A stretch of 64,000 nucleotides of DNA from contig JAHJUE010000007.1 of the NCBI GenBank assembly GCA_018829205.1, positions 62,001-126,000 on the forward strand, given 5' to 3'. The stretch comes from Bacteroidota bacterium. Lineage in GTDB: Bacteria > Bacteroidota > Ignavibacteria > Ignavibacteriales > Melioribacteraceae. Both the position numbers and the translations under genes were made by a program. Within the stretch, counting starts at the first letter, position 1. The number at the start of each line of letters is the position of its first letter. Under the pieces are notes generated by a model. It was not told the origin of the DNA. It searched no databases and worked only from the letters and a program-made list of their open reading frames with translations. Below, piece by piece: positions 57,285 through 64,000 of the stretch.

Positions 57285-58928
57285 TTATCTCTTTTTAGAG
57301 GAAGCCTTTATTGAATGCTCATTTTTATATAAATAATAAATAAAAGTCACAAGTGCTGTTAACATACACGCCATAGAGAAATATCCCGGATATAACATAT
57401 ATATAGTTTTAGCGTTAGATAATTTTACTTTTTCCGTCGAATAATTTTCTTCCCACCAATCAATTTTTCCATAAACATTTCCATATAAATCCGTAAAGAA
57501 AGTATAACCCGTGTTTCCGCACTTAGCGATTGCCCTTCTTGTTTCAATACTTCTTAATATCGTAAAGCCTTCAATTTCATGCGCGGTTATAGTTTTACCA
57601 AACCAACCTTCGTTTGTAATAAACGCCAAAAATTCAGCGCCGCTGTTTGCAGATTCAACTATTGTTTCCGGGTATAAAATGTCCCAACAGATCGCTGGCG
57701 AAACTTTAACTCTTGATTCATTTTTATCGGCAAACAATAAATTTTTAGGGCCAACTCCTTTGCTCCAGTTTGCGCCGCCCCCAAAATCTAAAGCAAGGTT
57801 TGAAAGAATTGGGAAATTATCCGCATAGGGAACCGACTCAGTGAAAGGCATTAGGTTGTTTTTTTTATACGTCTTTATGTTTAATGATTCAAATCCAGGC
57901 TCTCTTCCAACAGCCGCAAGCTGAGGAGTAATCATTAAAGCGCAATTGTAAAGTTCATATTTTCTATTTAAGTATTTGGGAAGAGGCGGAATTGTTCTCG
58001 GGTCATTATAAAATTTCACATCATTAGTACCTGTCAAAAGAGAAGTGTCCCATTTTTTCACCGAATCAAAAACTTTATTCCTTATTTTCTCTTCGTGTAA
58101 AATCACATAAGGGACAGCTGCTTCGGGCCAAACAATTAAATCAGGTTTTTTGTGCCGTATTAATGAATCAGTAAGATTAATTGTTTTTTTTACTGCGGCT
58201 TCTTTTTCAGTCTCACCCCACTTTTTCTTAGGGTCAATATTCGGTTGAATTAAACTTACAGTAATTTCACTTCCACTTTCAAATTTACTTGAATTAAAAA
58301 CATAAAAGGAATATATAAGCGGGATAGAAAACATCAGCAGTATTACGGAAATATATTTTACAAAATATATTTTAATTGTCTTGTAGTTTTTTGAGAACCA
58401 ATCATCAATAGCAAAAAATATAAATACATTTAGGAAAACTAACCAGAATGTAATTGCTCCGCTCCCGAAAATATCAATAAATTGAATCAGCCATGTGTAA
58501 GGAGCTTGTGAAACAGCGATTGAAAGTATTGCTACCGAGAATTTTGATTGAAGAAAAAAGTATTCCCAGGCAGTCCATATAAACGGAAGTAGTATAAGAG
58601 ATTTTCTCCATCCTATTTTCTTTTGAAAAAAATAAAGGGAAAGAACCGGAATACAAAAGTGAAGCGCACCGATAAATAGAATAACTATTCCCCCAAAAAA
58701 GAAAGCATCAAAAAAAGAATAGATTGTTAAAAAGAAAAAAACAAGGAAAGCTAAATACGTAGATAAAAAATACAGTTTAAAATTATTTGCGTTTTTTAAA
58801 GCAAATAATAAAGGCACTAACCCAACCCATGCTAAAAACTCCAAATTACCGTTAGGAATAAACCCGCTTGCAAATGCCATTAAAACTCCGGTTAAGAGTA
58901 ATAGCAGTAAATTCTGATGTTTTTTCAT
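57285..58928 (-). CDS. lnt: Apolipoprotein N-acyltransferase
   Basis: 547 residues. About six N-terminal membrane helices (residues 5-210) include GLVPLLFAL near the start. A periplasmic carbon-nitrogen hydrolase domain spans about 225-490, followed by a final helix. The Glu-Lys-Cys triad is readable as VWPEAAVPYV (E), a lysine in the YKKNNLMPFTESVPY region and SPAICWDILYPE (C). It N-acylates lipoproteins, of which at least two are encoded in this window (M23 peptidase and hydrolase-like lipoprotein). Confidence 0.92.
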   Translation of the reverse strand: MKKHQNLLLLLLTGVLMAFASGFIPNGNLEFLAWVGLVPLLFALKNANNFKLYFLSTYLAFLVFFFLTIYSFFDAFFFGGIVILFIGALHFCIPVLSLYFFQKKIGWRKSLILLPFIWTAWEYFFLQSKFSVAILSIAVSQAPYTWLIQFIDIFGSGAITFWLVFLNVFIFFAIDDWFSKNYKTIKIYFVKYISVILLMFSIPLIYSFYVFNSSKFESGSEITVSLIQPNIDPKKKWGETEKEAAVKKTINLTDSLIRHKKPDLIVWPEAAVPYVILHEEKIRNKVFDSVKKWDTSLLTGTNDVKFYNDPRTIPPLPKYLNRKYELYNCALMITPQLAAVGREPGFESLNIKTYKKNNLMPFTESVPYADNFPILSNLALDFGGGANWSKGVGPKNLLFADKNESRVKVSPAICWDILYPETIVESANSGAEFLAFITNEGWFGKTITAHEIEGFTILRSIETRRAIAKCGNTGYTFFTDLYGNVYGKIDWWEENYSTEKVKLSNAKTIYMLYPGYFSMACMLTALVTFIYYLYKNEHSIKASSKKR

Positions 58929-59117
58929 TAATTATTTTCTGTAAGAAAATTATACTTGATGGTTATTATCCCCACTTCATTTTTGGAAAAATAATATAAT
59001 AAAATAAGACAAGTTGTACACTTATTTTTTATTCTATTTTTTACTCAATGTTTCATTTAATTATATTGTGTAAACAAATTATAAAAAACTTTAATTTGAA
59101 GACTAACAGGTTATTTT

Positions 59118-59465
59118 ATGCACATAGTAAACACAAAAAATTCTGAGCATTATAACTGGGGAAACAAATGCGACGGCTGGCATCTTTTAAAAAACGATAA
59201 CTTAAGTGTAATCCAGGAAAAAGTTCCGCCGGGCTGCTTTGAAGTAAAACATTATCATAACTTTGCACATCAGTTTTTTTATGTAATAAAAGGAACCGCG
59301 ACAATTGAAATTGATAATGAAATTTTCTCTTTATATTCTTTTGAAGGAATTGAGGTAAAGCCGGGACAGATTCATCAGTTAAGAAATGAAACCATGGATG
59401 ATTTAGAATTTATTGTTGTATCATCGCCTAAAAGTCATGGTGATAAAGTTATTGTCGAAAATTAA
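59118..59465 (+). CDS. Small cupin-domain protein
   Basis: 115 residues. A single cupin barrel: PPGCFEVKHYHNFAHQFFYVIKGTATIEID (motif 1, with three histidines) and GIEVKPGQIHQLRNET (motif 2, His). The opening WGNKCDGWHLLKNDNLSVIQE is typical of a small cupin group often annotated as sugar-isomerase-like. Substrate unknown. It is a distant paralogue of the cupin at 31325. Confidence 0.85.
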   Translation: MHIVNTKNSEHYNWGNKCDGWHLLKNDNLSVIQEKVPPGCFEVKHYHNFAHQFFYVIKGTATIEIDNEIFSLYSFEGIEVKPGQIHQLRNETMDDLEFIVVSSPKSHGDKVIVEN

Positions 59466-59475
59466 CGTTGCGGCT

Positions 59476-59536
59476 CTTGGTGTCTTCGTGCCTTGTGGCA
59501 ATAATAATTCAGCCACGAAGGCACAAAGTCACTAAG
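59476..59536. repeat. Dispersed palindromic repeat, copy 3
   Basis: CTTGGTGTCTTCGTGCCTTG at the left is answered by GCCACGAAGGCACAAAGTCA and CTAAG at the right as an imperfect inverted repeat around a short AT loop. It shares the GTGCCTT(T)GTGGC core with the copies near 9430 and 48340. It lies between convergent cupin and bacterioferritin genes. Confidence 0.7.
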
Positions 59537-59544
59537 ATTTAAAT

Positions 59545-60042
59545 TTATGCTTGCGGATTTCCCGCGGCTCTGCTTTTGCTTCTTTCAATTGATTGAAGCG
59601 CCAAATAATTTTCTCCGAATTTTGCCATATTGTCAAGTTCCTGATCGTACTGATCGAAGTGAGTTTCTTCTTCCTGCACTAATTCTTCAAACAATTTTTT
59701 AGAAACGGAATCTGCATTTGCGCTGCATTCATTTGCCCAAACATTATATTCGCGCGCGCTTTCTTCTTCCATACCGGCAGCCATTTTTAACATTTCTTTT
59801 ACATCACGGATTTGTTTTACTTCTGCTTTAACTCCCATTTCAACGTCGCCTTTCAGGAACAATATGCGTTCAGCTAATCTTTCAACATGCATCATTTCCT
59901 GCACTGCAGTTTTTTTAAATAGCATAGCTAATAAATCGTATCCCTGATCATCGCAATGAAAGTGAAAATACATATACTGGTGCACCGCGTGCAATTCATC
60001 GGCAACCGCCTTATTCAACAATTCAATACTTTTTTCGTGCAT
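59545..60042 (-). CDS. bfr: Bacterioferritin-like ferritin
   Basis: 165 residues of ferritin-like four-helix fold. Di-iron ligands are visible in NKAVADELHAVHQYMYFHFH, AVQEMMHVERLAERILFLKGD (ExxH) and ELVQEEETHFDQYDQELD (ExxxH), in the spacing of bacterioferritins. The C-terminal AGNPQA tail is short. It stores iron or detoxifies peroxide. The ATG follows AAGGAG. Heme binding cannot be judged. Confidence 0.88.
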   Translation of the reverse strand: MHEKSIELLNKAVADELHAVHQYMYFHFHCDDQGYDLLAMLFKKTAVQEMMHVERLAERILFLKGDVEMGVKAEVKQIRDVKEMLKMAAGMEEESAREYNVWANECSANADSVSKKLFEELVQEEETHFDQYDQELDNMAKFGENYLALQSIERSKSRAAGNPQA

Positions 60043-60128
60043 TATTTTAACTCCTTTTTACAATATTTATTTACAAGTTGAATGTTAAAAATACAAAATC
60101 ATTATTACTTTATAAAGTTATTAAATAC

Positions 60129-61202
60129 CTATTGCTGCTGCGGCTTAAACATAATTCCTGAATTATTTCTTAAATTTTCGGGCCACGGCTCAATCTCATA
60201 TTTCTTATCCAATATCCATGATTTATAGGCGGGGTAATCTAAATTATTAACATTTTTTTTACGAATTATAACGCTGTAATGAACCATTAAGTTTCCGCAT
60301 TTATTATAATCCCATTCTCTGATTTTTCTTCTATATAATTGTGTGAAAAAACCTCCGCGGGAATTGTGCATAAATCCTTCCGTATCCGGATTTATTTCCA
60401 CCTTATGATTTTTATAAATTCTCAAACCTTTTTCAACCGCTTCATTTACAATCCATATTAAGGGGATATCCGAAAGCTGCTGTTCTTTATACCCTCCCCC
60501 CACATCTGTATGCATTCCTAAAAACCAGACTTGTTTCATTGTTTGATATTCTTTTATTTCCTTATTCCAAATTTTCGGATGGAATGTTAAACGTTCATCA
60601 TCTATAGCCAAAGCATGTCGCGCATGTTCAACACTTTCACTTAAATCCAAATTGTGGTAAGTGTGATGAAAGAATGGAATTTGATCAATTAAAATATCAA
60701 AAAATTTAATCGGAAGTCCTAATGCGGCAACAGTATCCCAAACGCCTATGAATTTTATTTTTGTCCACATTGTATGGTTTATGCTAATAAATTCTTCGGC
60801 TTTTTGTTTTCTCTTTTTATCGTTATTAATTTTATAAATTGAATATGCGCGTTTAATTAGTTCAGGACGCGATTGTGGAAGGATCCCGAATAAATGAATA
60901 AACCCCGAAAGACTTCGCACAGTAGTAGCTCCGCGGCTGAATCCGAATAAATAAATTTGATCGCCCGCTTCATAATTATCAAAAATAAACTCATAACAAT
61001 CGCATATGTTTTTCTTTATTCCCATACCGCTGATATTGCCCGTAACTTTACGCCAGCCTGTACCAAGCCCCCGGTCGTAAAACGAAATTTGATTAGGCGT
61101 ACGATCTTCGATCATATTAAAAAGTTTATAAACATTTGTATTATACTTTTTTCCGCCTTCCTGCCCTGTTCCGTCGGAAAAGATTATTATATTTTTTGAC
61201 AT
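60129..61202 (-). CDS. DUF2235 alpha/beta-hydrolase domain protein
   Basis: 357 residues. The start KNIIIFSDGTGQEGGKKYNTNVYKLF and the nucleophile elbow YLFGFSRGATTVRSLSGFI (GFSRG) are hallmarks of DUF2235, the family that includes Tle1 phospholipase effectors of type VI secretion. WDTVAALGLP and QVWFLGMHTDVGGGY match the catalytic Asp and His regions. No VgrG, immunity or T6SS genes are near, and there is no signal peptide, so a cytoplasmic hydrolase of unknown substrate is as likely as a toxin. Confidence 0.87.
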   Translation of the reverse strand: MSKNIIIFSDGTGQEGGKKYNTNVYKLFNMIEDRTPNQISFYDRGLGTGWRKVTGNISGMGIKKNICDCYEFIFDNYEAGDQIYLFGFSRGATTVRSLSGFIHLFGILPQSRPELIKRAYSIYKINNDKKRKQKAEEFISINHTMWTKIKFIGVWDTVAALGLPIKFFDILIDQIPFFHHTYHNLDLSESVEHARHALAIDDERLTFHPKIWNKEIKEYQTMKQVWFLGMHTDVGGGYKEQQLSDIPLIWIVNEAVEKGLRIYKNHKVEINPDTEGFMHNSRGGFFTQLYRRKIREWDYNKCGNLMVHYSVIIRKKNVNNLDYPAYKSWILDKKYEIEPWPENLRNNSGIMFKPQQQ

Positions 61203-61351
61203 ATTATAAACCCATTAAAAATTGATTAATATTACAAATTCATATTTAAAGAACAACGTGTTTTTTTTATATTAAAAACGTGTTGCGGAAAACTGATTTA
61301 ATATTAATAAATGCCTAATTCTTTAATATCGCTTATTATTTAGAGGAAGGG

Positions 61352-62887
61352 ATGAATAAATTATTATTTTTTCTTTTGATATTTTCTTTCTTTACAAAAT
61401 CATATTCTCAGAAAAAAGACGATTTTGTATTTCACGAATCAACAATTTCCGAGATTCACAATGCTTATAAAAACGGAACCCTTACCGCGGTTGAGCTAAC
61501 GCAATATTATTTAAAACAAATTGAAAAATATGATCAGTCAACAAGACTTAACTCAATAACCGTTATTAATCCCAATGCATTAAGCAGAGCCGAAGAACTT
61601 GATAAAGAGTATCGTCAAACCGGAAAATTAAGAAAGCTTCATGGAATTCCCATTTTAGTTAAAGATAATTTCGACACTTTTGACATGCAGACAGCCGGCG
61701 GTTCATTAGCGCTTAAGGGATCAATTCCTCCGGATGACGCTTTCCAAATAAAAAAACTTCGAGAAGCCGGGGCTATTATAATCGCAAAAACTAATATGGC
61801 AGAATGGGCATTCAGTAATGTTGTAACCGTAAGTTCAATTTCTGGAATTACAAGAAACCCTTATGATTTGTCTCGTGTGCCGGCAGGATCAAGCGGAGGA
61901 ACAGCGGCAGGAGTTTCAGCTAATTTTGCGGTTTTGGGAATGGGGACAGATACAGGCAATTCGATTAGAGGACCTGCCTCTCATAACGGTCTTGTAGGAA
62001 TCCGTTCGACTATTGGATTAACAAGTCGTGACGGTATAATTCCTTTGTTTTTAAGAAATGATATCGGCGGACCTCTGGCCCGAACCGTTGAAGACGCCGT
62101 TCGGGTCCTTGAAGTTATTGCAGGTTACGATCCTGCTGATCCGGTTACACAATTATGCAAGGGAAAAGTACCCAAAAGCTATACTCAATTCTTACAAAAA
62201 GACGGATTGAAAGGCGCGCGTATTGCGGTTTTCAGAAGGTATATTGATACTGATTCTATTGACCCGCAGGTAAAAGAGATTACTCTTAATGCTATAAAAA
62301 ATATTAAGGAACAAGGCGCAGAGATTATTGATTCTTTTGATATTCCAAATTACGAAGTACTTACGGAAAATATTTGGTGCAGCACTTTTCAATATGATTT
62401 AAATAATTATCTCATATCTCTCGGTGATAAGGCACCTTATAAATCCTTAAAAGAAATTTATGAATCAGGTTTATTCCTTCCATATATAAAAGAATCTATG
62501 GAATATGAATTAGAATACACATCCCCGCCCGAAGAAAGAGAAAATCCATGCGGCGATATTTACAGTACAGAAAAGAACATAAAATTCATTGAAGCTGTTT
62601 TAAATGAAATGAATAGATATAATATTGACGCAATTATTTACCCGACATGGAGCAATCAGCCGAGAAAGATAGGAGATATGGAAAGTCCCGACGGAGATAA
62701 CAGTCAAATACTTTCGCCCCATACCGGTTTCCCGGCTATAACAGTTCCGTCAGGTTATACACAAGAAGGAATGCCAGTCGGTTTAACTTTTTTAGGCCGG
62801 GCATTCAGCGAACCTGAATTAATTAAATTTGTTTATTCATTTGAGCAGGCAACAAAACATAGAAAAGCTCCGGGTTTGTTCCCTTAA
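61352..62887 (+). CDS. Secreted amidase-signature hydrolase
   Basis: 511 residues with a signal peptide ([19 protein letters not shown]). Amidase signature: the catalytic lysine in [12 protein letters not shown], the cis-serine in [34 protein letters not shown], and the nucleophilic serine in that same NSIRGP stretch. Length and motifs resemble peptide amidases and related periplasmic enzymes rather than GatA. GAGGAAGGG precedes the ATG. Substrate unknown. Confidence 0.9.
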   Translation: MNKLLFFLLIFSFFTKSYSQKKDDFVFHESTISEIHNAYKNGTLTAVELTQYYLKQIEKYDQSTRLNSITVINPNALSRAEELDKEYRQTGKLRKLHGIPILVKDNFDTFDMQTAGGSLALKGSIPPDDAFQIKKLREAGAIIIAKTNMAEWAFSNVVTVSSISGITRNPYDLSRVPAGSSGGTAAGVSANFAVLGMGTDTGNSIRGPASHNGLVGIRSTIGLTSRDGIIPLFLRNDIGGPLARTVEDAVRVLEVIAGYDPADPVTQLCKGKVPKSYTQFLQKDGLKGARIAVFRRYIDTDSIDPQVKEITLNAIKNIKEQGAEIIDSFDIPNYEVLTENIWCSTFQYDLNNYLISLGDKAPYKSLKEIYESGLFLPYIKESMEYELEYTSPPEERENPCGDIYSTEKNIKFIEAVLNEMNRYNIDAIIYPTWSNQPRKIGDMESPDGDNSQILSPHTGFPAITVPSGYTQEGMPVGLTFLGRAFSEPELIKFVYSFEQATKHRKAPGLFP

Positions 62888-62995
62888 TTAGGATAAGCCG
62901 GTTAAAAGATTTTTCATAGTTTCATTTAACTACATGAAATTATATTTATTTTTTCAGGCAGATTTGTCAACAAGAGATATTGAGGAAACACAATA

Positions 62996-63026
62996 AATAA
63001 ACCGTCGGAAATTAAGACGGTTTATT
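62996..63026. terminator. Bidirectional terminator hairpin
   Basis: AATAAACCGTC (62996-63006) and GACGGTTTATT (63016-63026) form a perfect 11-bp stem with a 9-base loop and a T-rich tail on the plus strand. It sits between convergent genes. Confidence 0.8.
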
Positions 63027-63042
63027 ATTCTTTACAAAAAAA

Positions 63043-63657
63043 TTACTTTAATTTGTCCGGAGCCGTGTTATTTCTTTTTTTACCCAAAGTTTTAGGAACG
63101 CTAGAAGCGGGCGCAAGAGATTTCATTCTAATTACATCGTCTCTGCTTATTTTAAATCCATTTTTAGATTCATTTAATTCGACACTCTCATTAGATTTTA
63201 ATTTCAAACTTGTAATAGAAGAATCTGATATAGAAAATGATTTGAAGTTTTCGTCAAATTTTGCTGCGGCCGCATCGCCATAAATATAATTAAGAACAGA
63301 GGCTTCGAATTTCTGGCTGCTGAAATAAGTTACAACCGCTAAACCTTTATTAGTCCAATTATCTTTTACGTTTGCGAGGCTTACAAAATTAAAATCGGAA
63401 CCGTTTTTAAAATTATAGAATACTTTATCATAATTACAGATCATCATTCCGTTTTTAACTTCGGCGTTTAAAAACCTTAGCACAGGATGAAAGTTTTCCC
63501 CGGCATTTAAACTTTCTTTTACATCAGAATTAAACTCGTATTCGAGCATACAGGGGCAGTTAATTTCTTTATCTGAATTATTATCGCTTTGCGAATAAAT
63601 ATAATCGTTAGATAAAAACATTGTCGCGAGTATTATTAATATCGATATGGATTTCAT
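63043..63657 (-). CDS. Secreted protein of unknown function
   Basis: 204 residues from the ATG at 63657 (AAGGAGA directly upstream; an in-frame ATG at 63711 is rejected). Signal peptide KSISILIILATMFLSNDYIYSQ. The mature part is acidic with a CPC pair at the start (EINCPCMLEYEFN) and ends in a basic tail (KTLGKKRNNTAPDKLK). No family recognised. A strong convergent terminator lies just past its stop. Confidence 0.75.
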   Translation of the reverse strand: MKSISILIILATMFLSNDYIYSQSDNNSDKEINCPCMLEYEFNSDVKESLNAGENFHPVLRFLNAEVKNGMMICNYDKVFYNFKNGSDFNFVSLANVKDNWTNKGLAVVTYFSSQKFEASVLNYIYGDAAAAKFDENFKSFSISDSSITSLKLKSNESVELNESKNGFKISRDDVIRMKSLAPASSVPKTLGKKRNNTAPDKLK

Positions 63658-63794
63658 ATCTTCTCCTTTTATTATAAATATACTAGAAATAACTGCCATT
63701 AGATTTTTCATTAAGAAGCCGGCAAGGGTAAGAAAAAAAGAATAGAAATTATGTGGTAAGAATTTGTATATACTAGTTACGGTAATAAAAGCAG

Positions 63795-63827
63795 AATAGC
63801 CATATTATTTTTCATAATACGGCTATT
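63795..63827 (-). terminator. Terminator-like hairpin of the right-edge gene
   Basis: AATAGCC (63795-63801) and GGCTATT (63821-63827), extended by TATTA/TAATA past one mismatch, form a stem 18 bases beyond the stop of the partial minus-strand gene. A moderately T-rich tail follows on that strand. Confidence 0.6.
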
Positions 63828-63845
63828 TAACCTAAAAAGAGCAAA

Positions 63846-64000
63846 TTATAATTTCGGTTTCCATAAACCGTTCCGGAATACCATTTTTATATCAGCCAAA
63901 ACTTCTTTATCAATCATAAGTTTTTCACCTGCCGATAAATTTACTTTTTCTACATTTGAGATTCTTAAATCATAATTTTCCCATCCCATAAAACTTATAA
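63846..64000 (-). CDS. C-terminal end of a CDS cut by the window edge (unidentified)
   Basis: The minus strand is open from the right edge to a TAA at 63846, giving about 51 residues ending ADIKMVFRNGLWKPKL. The ending 'advKMVFRNG' recalls the last strand of amidohydrolase-family proteins, but the stretch is too short to assign. A terminator-like hairpin follows the stop, which supports a real gene end. Confidence 0.6.
   Translation of the reverse strand, partial: ISFMGWENYDLRISNVEKVNLSAGEKLMIDKEVLADIKMVFRNGLWKPKL

Overview
The window looks like chromosome of an AT-rich member of the Ignavibacteria/Chlorobi side of the FCB group. Evidence: a type IX secretion C-terminal sorting domain of the 'NYPNPFNPNT...GREIKTLV' style (55140-57140), a TonB-dependent receptor with a carboxypeptidase-regulatory-like plug extension, several MacB/FtsX-type permeases, a CxxCH heme-binding domain protein, and AraC and PadR regulators of Bacteroidota type. 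Most genes nevertheless have clear AGGAG-like ribosome binding sites. The taxon is inferred from these families only. No rRNA, tRNA, CRISPR array, insertion sequence or prophage was seen.

Layout. 1-4.0 kb: two tandem FtsX-type permease genes on the minus strand, the first cut by the window edge. 4.4-8.0 kb: a methionine operon (metY, an OsmC-like gene, metX). Its leader holds, in order, a consensus promoter, a Met/Cys-rich peptide ORF, an intrinsic terminator, a SAM-I (S-box) riboswitch and a second intrinsic terminator. 8.1-13.9 kb, minus strand: thrA (aspartokinase-homoserine dehydrogenase), asd, thrB, thrC. 14.1-25.8 kb, plus strand: ilvD-ilvB-ilvN-ilvC-leuB-leuA-leuC-leuD-cimA, preceded by its own promoter and a 53-residue Ile/Leu/Val-rich leader peptide. 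Together these three units take aspartate to homoserine, threonine and homocysteine, and pyruvate to valine, leucine and (through citramalate) isoleucine. Each is under a separate, apparently amino-acid-sensing control.

25.8-37.4 kb is mixed: an acyl-ACP desaturase, a soluble PAS histidine kinase, a DsbD-alpha-like protein next to a thioredoxin-fold protein, a small cupin, a truncated methyltransferase-like ORF, a padR-permease pair with a perfect palindrome in front of padR, a heme-binding protein, a CaiB-type CoA-transferase gene broken at a run of nine A's, and an M23 peptidase lipoprotein. 37.7-48.3 kb carries housekeeping and repair genes (DDAH-like, MFS, L-serine dehydratase, DinB, old yellow enzyme, exonuclease III, AlkD/AlkC-like, alpha/beta hydrolase, two-CW protein, TypA). 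48.4-64 kb carries envelope and accessory genes (nucleotidyltransferase, MA-type peptidase, hydrolase-like lipoprotein without the usual nucleophile, TonB receptor, AraC regulator, T9SS cargo, Lnt, bacterioferritin, DUF2235, amidase).

The most notable signal is regulatory. The methionine operon appears to be gated twice in series, by a Met/Cys-coding leader and then by a SAM riboswitch. The branched-chain operon has an unusually Ile-rich leader without an obvious intrinsic terminator. Both leaders start close behind a consensus sigma-70 promoter and lack a Shine-Dalgarno sequence.
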